64,000 bases of DNA, taken from Streptomyces sp. JB150. Lineage in GTDB: Bacteria; Actinomycetota; Actinomycetes; Streptomycetales; Streptomycetaceae. Shown here piece by piece: positions 1 through 7,813 of this stretch (its first letter is position 1; every line of letters begins with the position of its first letter). The translations under genes and the position numbers were made by a program. The stretch is taken from NCBI RefSeq assembly GCF_011193355.1, contig NZ_CP049780.1, positions 3,358,985-3,422,984 on the forward strand, in the 5' to 3' direction. Below the pieces are notes generated by a model. It was not told where the DNA came from, ran no database searches, and was given only the letters and a program-made list of their open reading frames with translations.

Positions 1-78
1 GGCGAGCACCGGATCGCGGGCGCGTTCGCCGAGGCGATGTGGCAGGGGTGGGGGGTCGGCGGGGAGTACGGCGCGTAA
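1..78 (+). CDS. C-terminal end of an unidentified protein (cut by window edge)
   Basis: The first 78 bases read open in frame 1 and end at TAA. They give 25 residues rich in Gly, Ala and Trp (MWQGWGVGGEYGA at the end). Codon third positions are almost all G or C, as expected of coding DNA here. Only the tail is visible, so no family can be named. The next gene begins 72 bp further on with its own ribosome-binding site, so the two are probably separate. Confidence 0.5.
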   Translation, partial: GEHRIAGAFAEAMWQGWGVGGEYGA

Positions 79-150
79 CCGGTCCGCCGTTCGTATCGTT
101 GTACTGCGCGGCCGCGCCCGTTCGAGGGGCGGTCGGGGAGGAACGCCACG

Positions 151-738
151 ATGACCGTCCTTCACGACAGGATCGCGATGGCCGAGAGCGACAACACGAT
201 CACGCTCGACGAGATGTTCGAGCGGCTCGAGAAGATGCCCGTCCCCGAGGGATACAAGGTCGAGATCGTCGAGGGGACCGTCTACCTGTCGCCGCAGCGG
301 GACACCCACTGGGAGATCATCGCGGACATCTACGAGCAGCTGCGCACGAAGTACCCGCGCCGGCGCATCAAGTCCGACGTGCGGATCGACTACCCGGGTC
401 ACCTCAACGGGTTCGCGACCGATGTGACCGTGATGACCGAGGACGCCGCGAAGACGGAGAGCGGCCACTGGCGCTGCGAGGACGTCATGTTCGTCGCCGA
501 GGTGATCTCCAGGAGCACCGGCCAGAACGACTACGGCCCCAAGAAGACCGCCTACGCCACCGCCGGGGTCCCCGTCTACGTGGTCGCCGACCCCTGCCAG
601 GGCCGCTGCCACCTCTACACCGACCCCAAGGACGGTGACTACGAGGTCGAGACGACCGTCCCCTTCGGCAAGGACCTGGACCTCACCCACACCGTCGTCG
701 ACCTCGTCCTGAAGACCGGCGAGTTCCCCCGCGACTGA
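151..738 (+). CDS. Uma2 family protein (DUF820, restriction-endonuclease-like fold)
   Basis: A 195-residue protein of the Uma2/DUF820 family, predicted PD-(D/E)XK-like nucleases that are numerous in Streptomyces and whose role is unknown. Visible family features are the N-terminal helical stretch (LDEMFERLEKMPVPEGYKVE), the EIVEG segment, LSPQRDTHW, a DVRIDYP strand, and FVAEVISRSTGQND followed by KKTAYATAGVPVYVVAD, where the conserved acidic and lysine residues normally lie. GGGAGGAA at about 137-144 sits before the ATG at 151; an internal ATG at 178 would also leave the domain intact. It stands alone between the truncated first gene and the aldo/keto reductase. Confidence 0.85.
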   Translation: MTVLHDRIAMAESDNTITLDEMFERLEKMPVPEGYKVEIVEGTVYLSPQRDTHWEIIADIYEQLRTKYPRRRIKSDVRIDYPGHLNGFATDVTVMTEDAAKTESGHWRCEDVMFVAEVISRSTGQNDYGPKKTAYATAGVPVYVVADPCQGRCHLYTDPKDGDYEVETTVPFGKDLDLTHTVVDLVLKTGEFPRD

Positions 739-782
739 TCCGCCTTGCTTCGAGCGCACTCCACGTCGTTGGCTAGACGTTC

Positions 783-1776
783 ATGGAGTACACGCAGCTC
801 GGACGCACCGGACTCAAGGTCAGCCGCCTCGTCCTCGGCACCATGAACTTCGGCCCGCAGACCGAAGAGGCCGACAGTCACACCATCATGGACGCCGCCC
901 TGGACGCGGGCATCAACTTCTTCGACACCGCGAACGTGTACGGCTGGGGCGAGAACAAGGGCCGCACCGAGGAGATCATCGGCAGCTGGTTCGCCAAGGG
1001 CGGCGGGCGCCGCGACAAAGGTCGTCCTGGCCACCAAGGTGTACGGCAACATGGGCGCCGACGGCAGCCCGGCCTGGCCCAACCACGACAAGCTCTCCGC
1101 GGTGAACATCCGCCGCGCGGTGGACGGGAGCCTGCGGCGCCTGGGCACCGACTACATCGACCTCTACCAGTTCCACCACATCGACCGGGACACCCCGTTC
1201 GACGAGATCTGGCAGGCCATCGACGTCCTGGTGCAGCAGGGCAAGATCCTCTACGCCGGGTCCAGCAACTTCCCCGGCTACAAGATCGCCCAGGCCAACG
1301 AGGCCGCCGCCCGGCGCGGCTCGCTCGGCCTGGTCAGCGAGCAGTGCCTGTACAACCTGTTCGAGCGGCGCGCCGAGATGGAGGTCATCCCGGCCGCGCA
1401 GGACTACGGCCTCGGTGTCATCCCGTGGTCGCCGCTGCACGGCGGACTGCTCGGCGGCGTCCTCCGCAAGGAGAACGAGGGCAAGCGGCGCACCTCGGGA
1501 CGCGCCGTGCAGACCCTCGCCGACCCGGCGGCGCGGGCGCGCATCCAGGCGTACGAGGACCTGCTCGACAAGCACGGCCTGGAGCCCGGCGAGGCGGCTC
1601 TGGCGTGGCTGCTCACCCGGCCGGGCGTGACCGGGCCGATCGTCGGCCCGCGCACCCTCGCCCAGCTGGAGTCCGCCCTGCGGGCGGTCGAGCTGGACCT
1701 CTCCGAGGACCTGCTGACCTCCCTGGACGACATCTTCCCGGGCACGGGCCCGAGCCCCGAGGCCTTCGCCTGGTGA
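783..1776 (+). pseudogene. Aldo/keto reductase with a single-base frameshift
   Basis: The NAD(P)H-dependent aldo/keto reductase fold is complete over about 330 residues but split between two frames. The first part (MEYTQLGRTGLKVSRL to GGGRRDK) runs from 783 to about 1019. The rest (VVLATKVYGNMGADG to the TGA at 1776) continues in the next frame. Deleting one A from the AAA at 1017-1019 restores one protein. All four catalytic residues are kept: Asp and Tyr in FFDTANVYG, Lys in LATKVYG and His in YQFHHID. That suggests a recent inactivating mutation or a sequencing error, since no decay is seen elsewhere. The second half alone, from the GTG at 1039, would lack the first strand and active-site tyrosine. 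Confidence 0.88.
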
Positions 1777-1798
1777 CACGGGCGCACGCCGCCCCGGT

Positions 1799-1822
1799 CA
1801 AGGGGCGCGGGGAACCGCGCGG
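1799..1822. repeat. Dispersed intergenic repeat, copy 1
   Basis: The segment CAAGGGGCGCGGGGAAC followed by CGCGCGG lies 22 bp after the aldo/keto reductase stop. A near-identical copy sits at 34405-34427, also at a convergent gene end. From memory this element is found many times at gene ends in Streptomyces chromosomes. It can fold through its GCGC arms. Confidence 0.5.
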
Positions 1823-1849
1823 TCTGCCAACGCTGTGCGGTTTCCCGCG

Positions 1850-1939
1850 CTAATTGCCCAGCGCGGAAGCCACCGCGACGACGACGAACATCAACACGAG
1901 CGCACCGGCCATGATCCGGTTCCGGGTTTTCGGGTCCAC
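1850..1939 (-). CDS. 29-residue single-span membrane peptide
   Basis: A very short reading frame on the minus strand runs from the GTG at 1939 to the TAG at 1850 and begins 9 nt after the thpR stop. The peptide opens with a polar, basic head (VDPKTRNRIMAG), continues with a hydrophobic stretch (ALVLMFVVVAVASALG) long enough to cross the membrane, and ends GN. The layout fits a small positive-inside membrane peptide. I recall similar peptides in other streptomycetes, which supports a real gene, but no function is known. Co-transcription with thpR is likely from the spacing. No strong ribosome-binding site is seen (TAGGCT only). Confidence 0.6.
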   Translation of the reverse strand: MDPKTRNRIMAGALVLMFVVVAVASALGN

Positions 1940-1948
1940 GTGCCGAGC

Positions 1949-2521
1949 CTAACCGGCCCCGCCCAGTGCCCAGCGGGCGACCGTCTCGTAACGCGGCTGC
2001 TCCCCCGGCGTCCCGGAGCGCGGCAGGTTGCTGCGGACGAGGGTCAGCTCGGCGACGGTCCAGGTACGGCCGGCGAACGCGTCCAGGGCCCGGACGTACG
2101 GCCGTACGTCGACCGCCTCGCGGCTGCGGGCCACGGTCAGGTGCGGCTGGTACCGCCGGTGCTCCCCCATGGGGACGCCGGCCTTGCGGGCCGCCGCCTC
2201 GGCGCGGTCGGCCAGCAGCCGCAGGGTCGCGACATCGCCGTCCGCGCCGGTCCACAGCGCCCGCCCGTGCCCGAACTGGCCGCCGCCGCGCAGCGCCAGC
2301 CGGAACGGCTCGGTACGGTGCGCGGCTCGCTCCAGGCGGGCCGACAGGCCGGGGACGAGGGCGTCGTCGACCTCGCCGTAGAAGGCCAGCGTGAAGTGCC
2401 AGCCGGGCCGCCCGGTCCACCGCAGCCGGTCCGCACCGGCCAGCGCGCGCAGCGCGTCCACCTGGGCGGCCAGCTCCCCGGCGACGTCGTCGGGCGGCAG
2501 CACAGCGGCGAAGAGTCTCAT
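1949..2521 (-). CDS. thpR: RNA 2',3'-cyclic phosphodiesterase (ThpR/LigT family, 2H superfamily)
   Basis: A 190-residue member of the 2H phosphoesterase superfamily. It opens 2',3'-cyclic phosphate ends of RNA and in some bacteria joins tRNA halves. The two diagnostic HxTx motifs are present: HFTLAFYG at about residue 43 and HLTVAR at about residue 127, spaced as in LigT/ThpR. The protein starts MRLFAAVLPP, the typical first strand, from the ATG at 2521. Length is normal for the family. The 29-residue membrane peptide follows after 9 nt on the same strand. Upstream, towards the MFS gene, lies more than 1.1 kb of repetitive DNA. Confidence 0.9.
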   Translation of the reverse strand: MRLFAAVLPPDDVAGELAAQVDALRALAGADRLRWTGRPGWHFTLAFYGEVDDALVPGLSARLERAAHRTEPFRLALRGGGQFGHGRALWTGADGDVATLRLLADRAEAAARKAGVPMGEHRRYQPHLTVARSREAVDVRPYVRALDAFAGRTWTVAELTLVRSNLPRSGTPGEQPRYETVARWALGGAG

Positions 2522-2620
2522 ACGGCCACCCTGACACAAGGCCCCCCGACGCCCGGCCCACCCGTCCACCGGGAACCACCACGCACCGCGACGGCCCGCC
2601 GGGGGCGACCCCGGCGGCGG

Positions 2621-2668
2621 CCGGTGTCCAGGTGATCCGGTGTCCAGTTCATCCGGTGTCCAGGTGAT
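2621..2668. repeat. Three tandem 16-bp units upstream of thpR
   Basis: The unit CCGGTGTCCAGGTGAT occurs at 2621-2636 and 2653-2668. The middle copy at 2637-2652 reads CCGGTGTCCAGTTCAT. The array lies about 100 bp upstream of the thpR start in a stretch without genes. It might bind a regulator or be a plain minisatellite. Confidence 0.75.
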
Positions 2669-2989
2669 CCGGCAGGTCGTGCCCCGGCACACCGGGAAGG
2701 GCCGTCACGAGCGACCCCGCACGGCGCCCCGGCCGGGACCACTGTCCAGGGCCGCTGGCCTTGGAGCCCACCGCCCACACGACAGCCCACCGCAGGCGGC
2801 CACGGCTCGCCCGGGGGCCCGGGAAGGACCGGGCGAGCGGGGGGGACCAGGCGGCAGGGAACCGGGCGAGCGGGGGAACCGAGCGCTCGGGGCCCGTCGC
2901 TCACCGCGGCAGGCAGCCGCAGGTCCGCTAGGACGCGGGGCGTCCCACGGCCGCAGACAGCCGCAGCGCGCCGCAGGCGGCCGTCGGCC

Positions 2990-3656
2990 CCGCTGGCGGG
3001 CGCGGGACCTTTCGCGGGCGCGAGGCCTCCGGTGGTCGCAGGGCCTCCGACGGCCGCAGACCCTCCGGCGACCGCAGGACCTCCAGCGACCGCAAGCCCC
3101 GCCGGCGGGCGCAAGGCACCCGACGAGCGCTGGGCCTCCGACAGACGCGAGACGTCCGACGGGCGCGAGACGTCCGACGGGCGCGAGACGTCCGACGGGC
3201 GCGAGACGTCCGGCAGGCGCGGGGCCTCCGGCGGGCACAGGCCATCCAGCGGGCACAGGGCATCCGACAGACGCGAGACGTCCGACGGGCGCAGGACCTC
3301 CGGCGACCGCAAGCCCCGCCGGCGGGCGCAAGGCACCCGACGAGCGCTGGGCCTCCGACAGACGCGAGACGTCCGACGGGCGCGAGACGTCCGACGGGCG
3401 CGAGACGTCCGACGGGCGCGGGGCATCCGGCGGGCACAGGGCATCCGGCGGGCACAGGGCATCCGGCGGGCACAGGGCATCCGACAGACGTGAGACGTCC
3501 GACGGCCGCAGGCCCTCCGGCGACCGCGAGCCCCGCCGGCGGGCGCAAGGCACCCGACGAGCCCTGGGCCTCCGACAGACGCGAGGCGTCCGACGGGCGC
3601 AGGCCCTCCGGCGGCCGCGGGGCCTCTGGCGGCCGCAGGCCCCGCTGGCGGGCCGG
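2990..3656. repeat. Minisatellite-like array: 18-bp units in a 217-bp higher-order repeat
   Basis: About 670 bp between thpR and the MFS gene are built from degenerate 18-bp units, the clearest being GCGAGACGTCCGACGGGC, in runs at 3152-3210 and 3360-3420. Another variant, GGCATCCGGCGGGCACAG, is repeated at 3423-3480. A longer landmark (CGCAAGCCCCGCCGGCGGGC and its flank) recurs at 3091, 3308 and, with one change, 3525. That is exactly 217 bp apart each time. Because 217 is not a multiple of three, each larger copy moves the reading frame, so the array is unlikely to encode protein even though all six frames are open. The rest of the gap (2522-2989) contains no gene I can support. Confidence 0.85.
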
Positions 3657-3671
3657 GGCGGTCGGGTGGGG

Positions 3672-5030
3672 TCAGGCTGCTGTGGCCAGGTGGTCGCGTT
3701 CGCGGGGTACGAAGCGGACTGTGGGGTGGCCGTGGTGCCAGCCGACGGCGAGGCGCAGGCCGCCGGTGCGGGCCAGGACGAGGGCGATCACCGCGGCGGC
3801 CAGCGCGGCGATCGCGCCGCCCGCGGCGAGGCCGACGCGCGCGCCGTAGGTGTCGGTGATCCAGCCGACGATCGGGGCGCCGACCGGGGAGCCGCCGAGG
3901 AAGACCATCATGTAGAAGGCCATCACCCGGCCGCGCATGGCGGGGTCGGTCGCCATCTGGATGCCGGTGTTGGCGGTGACGTTCACCGTCATGCCGAAGA
4001 CGCCGAGCGGCACCATCAGCGCCGCGAACATCCACAGCTGCGGCGACGCCGCGGCGACGATCTCCACCGCGCCGAACACCATCGCCGCCGTGCTCAGCAC
4101 CCGCAGCCGGGCCGTGCCGCGCCGGGCGGCGAGCAGGGCGCCGGCGACGGAGCCGACCGCCATCAGGGTGTTGAACAGGCTGTAGGCGCCGGCGCCGGCG
4201 TGGAAGACGTCGTCGGCGAAGGCGGAGAGGTAGACGGGGAAGTTGAAGGCGAAGGTGCCGACGAAGCCGACCAGCACGATCGGCCAGATCAGCTCGGGGC
4301 GCGCGGCGACGTAGCGCAGGCCCTCGCGGAGCTGGCCCTTGCCGCGCGGGGCGCGCTCGACGACGTGCAGTTCCCGGGAGCGCATGAGCAGCAGTCCGGT
4401 GATGGGCGCGACGAAGGACAGCCCGTTGAGCAGGAACGCCCAGCCGGTGCCGACGCCGGTGATCAGCAGGCCCGCGACGGCGGGGCCGATCAGGCGGGCG
4501 GACTGGAAGTTCGCCGAGTTCAGACTGACCGCGTTCTGCAGCCGGCCGGGGCCGACCAGCTCGCTGACGAAGGACTGGCGGGCCGGGTTGTCGACGACCG
4601 TGGCGAGGCCGACGGCAAAGGCGGCGACGTACACGTGCCACACCAGGACGTGGCCGGTCAGGGTGAGCGCGGCGAGCGCGAGGCCGGTGACGGCCATCGC
4701 GGTCTGGGTGACCAGCAGCGTGGGCCGCTTGGGCAGGCGGTCGACGAGGACGCCGCCGTAGAGGCCGAAGAGCAGCATCGGCAGGAACTGCAGGGCCGTG
4801 GTCACGCCGACGGCGGTGGCGGAGCCGGTGAGGCTGAGCACCAGCCAGTCCTGGGCGATGCGCTGCATCCAGGTGCCGGTGTTGGAGACGACCTGTCCCA
4901 TGAAGTACAGGCGGTAGTTCCTGATCTTCAGGGAGCTGAACATGGAGGCCCTGCGCGGGGCCTCGGCGGCGGATGAGGTGTCGTGGGTGGTCGGTGCGGG
5001 GGCGGAGTGTGCTCCGGATCCCGTACTCAA
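3672..5030 (-). CDS. MFS transporter (drug/multi-substrate exporter type)
   Basis: A 452-residue major facilitator with about 12 hydrophobic segments, of the EntS/MFS_3-like exporter group common in actinomycetes. The family-typical opening FSSLKIRNYRLYFMGQVVSNTGTW is split here into SLKIRNYRLYFMGQ and VVSNTGTWMQ, followed by the loop-2 signature GGVLVDRLPKRPTLL. A conserved TVVDNPARQSFV segment follows, and near the end MRGRVMAFYMM. The start is TTG at 5030, preceded by AAGGAGGAG, and directly downstream of the marR gene. Export of a toxic compound is the usual job of MarR-linked MFS genes; the substrate cannot be read from sequence. Confidence 0.88.
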   Translation of the reverse strand: MSTGSGAHSAPAPTTHDTSSAAEAPRRASMFSSLKIRNYRLYFMGQVVSNTGTWMQRIAQDWLVLSLTGSATAVGVTTALQFLPMLLFGLYGGVLVDRLPKRPTLLVTQTAMAVTGLALAALTLTGHVLVWHVYVAAFAVGLATVVDNPARQSFVSELVGPGRLQNAVSLNSANFQSARLIGPAVAGLLITGVGTGWAFLLNGLSFVAPITGLLLMRSRELHVVERAPRGKGQLREGLRYVAARPELIWPIVLVGFVGTFAFNFPVYLSAFADDVFHAGAGAYSLFNTLMAVGSVAGALLAARRGTARLRVLSTAAMVFGAVEIVAAASPQLWMFAALMVPLGVFGMTVNVTANTGIQMATDPAMRGRVMAFYMMVFLGGSPVGAPIVGWITDTYGARVGLAAGGAIAALAAAVIALVLARTGGLRLAVGWHHGHPTVRFVPRERDHLATAA

Positions 5031-5061
5031 AAGGGTTCGCCTCCTCCTTGCTACGGCTGCT

Positions 5062-5499
5062 TTACAGGTGCGCGAGCTTCTCCAGCACGGGGGCGGCGGC
5101 GCGCAGCTTGGCCCACTCGTCCTCGTCGAGGCCCTCCACCAAAGTGGCGAGGAAGGCGTTCCGCTTTCTGCGGCTCTCCTCCAGCATGGCCTCGGCCTGT
5201 TCGGTCGGGGTCACCACCTTCTGGCGCCGGTCCTCGGGGTGCGGCTCCAGCCGGACCAGTCCCTTGGACTCCAGCAGTGCCACGATGCGGGTCATCGACG
5301 GCGGCTGCACGTGCTCCTTGCGGGCGAGCTCACCGGGGGTGGCCCGGCCGCAGAGGGAGAGGGTGCCCAGCACCGACATCTCGGTGGGGCTCAGCGACTC
5401 GTCGACCCGCTGGTGCTTGAGCCGACGGGAGAGCCGCATCACGGCGGAGCGCAGGGAGTTCACGGCGGCAACGTCGTCGCCATGGGTGAGGTCCGGCAT
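5062..5499 (-). CDS. MarR family transcriptional regulator
   Basis: A 145-residue winged-helix MarR protein. The recognition region (SPTEMSVLGTLSLCGRATPGELARKEHVQPPSMTRIVALLESKG) is given here as SPTEMSVLGTL, TPGELARKEHVQPPSMTRIV and ALLESKGLV. The wing follows with the signature EDRRQKVV, where the DRR is typical. The gene precedes the MFS exporter by 31 bp on the same strand, so it is the first gene of an autoregulated exporter operon in the usual pattern. The ATG at 5499 has TATGCT exactly 7 nt upstream, so a leaderless start is favoured over the in-frame ATGs at 5505 and 5511. Confidence 0.9.
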   Translation of the reverse strand: MPDLTHGDDVAAVNSLRSAVMRLSRRLKHQRVDESLSPTEMSVLGTLSLCGRATPGELARKEHVQPPSMTRIVALLESKGLVRLEPHPEDRRQKVVTPTEQAEAMLEESRRKRNAFLATLVEGLDEDEWAKLRAAAPVLEKLAHL

Positions 5500-5504
5500 A
5501 GTCA

Positions 5505-5530
5505 TTAGCATATCTCATTACTCTCGCTAA
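5505..5530. promoter_or_regulatory. Likely MarR operator overlapping the marR promoter
   Basis: TTAGC at 5505-5509 and GCTAA at 5526-5530 form a perfect inverted repeat in an unusually AT-rich patch. It overlaps the -10-like TATGCT of the marR gene. Its location fits binding by the neighbouring MarR protein for autoregulation. Confidence 0.55.
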
Positions 5531-5618
5531 AGACCACTCGCCCCTGCCATCACCCGTCCGGGTGATCCAGAAGCAGAATCCGACACACCGCGCCCGGCGT
5601 GCGCCGACCCTCGTCTCC

Positions 5619-5810
5619 ATGGGGACCAGCGTGCTCAGCCTGCGGATAGACGGGGAGCTGCTCGAACGGCTCCGGCACCACGCGGCGAAAAGAGGAATGA
5701 GCGTCCAGGACTATGTCGTCCGGACGCTCATCCGTGATGACTTCGACGAGCGCTTCCAGGCGGCCGTCGAGGCGACAGAGAGGTTCTACGGCGTCGAGGG
5801 CGTCACGTGA
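5619..5810 (+). CDS. Small ribbon-helix-helix (CopG-type) protein
   Basis: A 63-residue protein with a ribbon-helix-helix layout: a short strand VLSLRIDGELLERL, then HHAAKRGMSVQDYVVRTL as the two helices with the turn at RGMS. Such proteins bind DNA as dimers, often as antitoxins. A charged tail (DERFQAAVEATERFYG) follows. No toxin-like gene is adjacent: the next gene is a purine permease on the opposite strand. It may act alone. The ATG at 5619 has no clear ribosome-binding site. Confidence 0.75.
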   Translation: MGTSVLSLRIDGELLERLRHHAAKRGMSVQDYVVRTLIRDDFDERFQAAVEATERFYGVEGVT

Positions 5811-5850
5811 GCCGCCGTGCCAGGCGTCCCGTGAGCTGCCGTGCGAGGCG

Positions 5851-7302
5851 TCACGTGAGTCCCAGCGCCGGCATCAGGTAGTAGAAGGCGAACACCGCGG
5901 CCACCACGTACATCGCCGCCGGGACCTCCCGGCTCCGGCCGGCCGCCAGGCGCAGCACCACGAAGGTGATGAAGCCCATGCCGATGCCGTTGGTGATCGA
6001 GTAGGTGAACGGCATCATCAGCATCGTCACGAACGCCGGGATGGCGATCGTGTGGTCCGCCCAGTCGATCTCCTTCACGGAGCCCGCGAGGATCAGGAAG
6101 CCCACCGCGACCAGCGCCGGGGTGGCCGCCTGCGACGGGACCATGGTGGCGACCGGCGTCAGGAAGAGCGCCACGGCGAACAGACCGCCGGTGACGACGT
6201 TGGCGAAGCCGGTCCGCGCGCCCTCGCCGACACCGGCCGTGGACTCCACGAACGCGGTGGTCGCCGAGGAGGAACTGGCGCCGCCCGCGGCGACCGCGAT
6301 GCCGTCGACGAACAGGACCTTGTTGATGCCCGGCATCTGCCCCTGGGCGTCGGTCAGCCTGGCCTCGTCGCTGACGCCCATGATCGTGCCCATGGCGTCG
6401 AAGAAGCACGACAGCAGCACGGTGAACACGAACAGGACGCCGGTCAGCACGCCGACCTTCTCGAAGCCGCCGAACAGACTGACCTCGCCGACCAGGCCGA
6501 AGTCCGGGGTGGCGACCGGGTTGCCCGGCCACTTCGGGGTCGTCAGGCCCCAGGAGGGCACCTTGGCGACGGCCTCGATGACGACCGCGACGACCGTCAT
6601 CACGACGATCGAGATCAGGATGGCACCGGGCACCTTGCGCACGATCAGCGCGAGGGTGAGCAGGGCGCCGAGCACGAAGACCAGCACCGGCCAGCCGTTG
6701 AGGTGACCGTCACCGCCGAGCTGGAGCGGGACGGTGGTGTGGGCGGCGTCCGGGATCCGGGAGACGAAGCCGGCGTCGACCAGGCCGATCAGCATGATGA
6801 ACAGGCCGATACCGATGGAGATCGCCTTGCGCAGGCCGAACGGCACCGCGTTCATCACCCGCTCGCGCAGACCGGTGGCGACCAGCAGCATGACCACGAA
6901 ACCGGCGAGCACCACCATGCCCATCGCGTCCGGCCAGGACATCCGGGGCGCGAGCTGGAGCGCCACCACCGAGTTCACGCCGAGACCGGCGGCGAGCGCG
7001 ATCGGCACGTTGCCGATGACACCCATCAGCAGTGTGGTGAACGCCGCGGTCAGCGCGGTCGCGGTGACCAGCTGGCCGTTGTCCAGCTGGTTGCCGTACA
7101 TGTCCTTCGCGCTGCCGAGGATGATCGGGTTCAGCACGATGATGTAGGCCATCGCGAAGAAGGTCGCCAGACCGCCGCGGACCTCGCGCGCCAGGGTGCT
7201 GCCACGCTCGGAGATCTTGAAGTAGCGGTCGAGGGCGCCGGGGAGCGACGCCTTGCCCGGCTGCTCGGGCGTGGGGACCTTGGCGGGTGCCGAGGTGGGC
7301 AT
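5851..7302 (-). CDS. NCS2 family purine permease (AzgA/GhxP-PbuG group)
   Basis: A 483-residue membrane transporter of the NCS2 AzgA-like group, which imports guanine, hypoxanthine or adenine with protons. The N-terminal signature LDRYFKISERGSTLAREV and then LATFFAMAYIIVLNP is typical. Also present are LAAGLGVNSVVAL, CFFDAMGTIMGVSDEA and SSSSATTAFVESTAGVGEGART, the last two being substrate-site segments. About 12-14 hydrophobic spans can be seen. The ATG at 7302 with TAGGAACAC upstream is preferred over the in-frame TTG at 7338. It is divergent from the DUF2530 gene, and the two share a 114-bp intergenic region. Confidence 0.92.
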   Translation of the reverse strand: MPTSAPAKVPTPEQPGKASLPGALDRYFKISERGSTLAREVRGGLATFFAMAYIIVLNPIILGSAKDMYGNQLDNGQLVTATALTAAFTTLLMGVIGNVPIALAAGLGVNSVVALQLAPRMSWPDAMGMVVLAGFVVMLLVATGLRERVMNAVPFGLRKAISIGIGLFIMLIGLVDAGFVSRIPDAAHTTVPLQLGGDGHLNGWPVLVFVLGALLTLALIVRKVPGAILISIVVMTVVAVVIEAVAKVPSWGLTTPKWPGNPVATPDFGLVGEVSLFGGFEKVGVLTGVLFVFTVLLSCFFDAMGTIMGVSDEARLTDAQGQMPGINKVLFVDGIAVAAGGASSSSATTAFVESTAGVGEGARTGFANVVTGGLFAVALFLTPVATMVPSQAATPALVAVGFLILAGSVKEIDWADHTIAIPAFVTMLMMPFTYSITNGIGMGFITFVVLRLAAGRSREVPAAMYVVAAVFAFYYLMPALGLT

Positions 7303-7416
7303 TGGTGTGTTCCTACGAGCAGAAGTGGACAGAGACAAACGGTTTCAGTATGAACATATGAGTTCCTTGATTACCATCTCCGCGCGTAGACCCTCTCCAC
7401 GCCTAGACTGACCCGC

Positions 7417-7680
7417 ATGGCGAAGTGGACCCCCAAGCACGAGGCGCCGGAGCCCCTGGAGGGCCCCGTGGTCGCCACCATCACCGGCGGCACGATCCTC
7501 TGGTTCGTCCTCTTCCTCGTCCAGCTGCCCTTCTACGGCTGGTTCGACGAGCGCGGCCACACCTGGTGGCTGTGGACCTGCCTGGCCGGCGGCGGCCTCG
7601 GCCTGATCGGCGTCTGGTACGTCCGCAGGCGCGACCAGGCGCTCAAGCGCGCGGCACGCGAGAAGGCCTCCGCCGCGTAG
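7417..7680 (+). CDS. DUF2530 membrane protein
   Basis: An 87-residue protein with two hydrophobic segments (TILWFVLFLVQLPFYGW and WLWTCLAGGGLGLIGVWY) and basic ends, matching DUF2530. This small actinobacterial family commonly lies beside an NCS2 permease, as here. The function is unknown. The ATG at 7417 follows TAGACT at 7404-7409 by 7 nt, so the mRNA is probably leaderless. The divergent arrangement with the permease suggests shared control. Confidence 0.85.
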   Translation: MAKWTPKHEAPEPLEGPVVATITGGTILWFVLFLVQLPFYGWFDERGHTWWLWTCLAGGGLGLIGVWYVRRRDQALKRAAREKASAA

Positions 7681-7813
7681 GCGTCCACCGCCGGGGCGCC
7701 CCCAACGGCCCCCGCCCGGCCCGTAGTACCACGGCACGACCCACGTCCTCCCGTGGTCGGATCTTCCCCGCGTCCGGCGGTGAACGGCCATGGCCGCACG
7801 TACCGTCGAAGGC

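Noticed and set aside
2518..4641. Long minus-strand frame of 707 codons across the repeat array and the MFS gene
   Set aside because: It is off-frame to the MFS gene and Arg/Pro-rich; in the array it only reflects 18-bp units that leave all frames open.
2640..4976. Plus-strand frame of 778 codons over the repeat array
   Set aside because: The 217-bp period shifts the frame of the repeats, and its second half is antisense to a clear transporter gene.
7303..7416. Purine riboswitch for the NCS2 permease
   Set aside because: The 114-bp gap lacks the conserved three-way junction sequences of known purine riboswitches.
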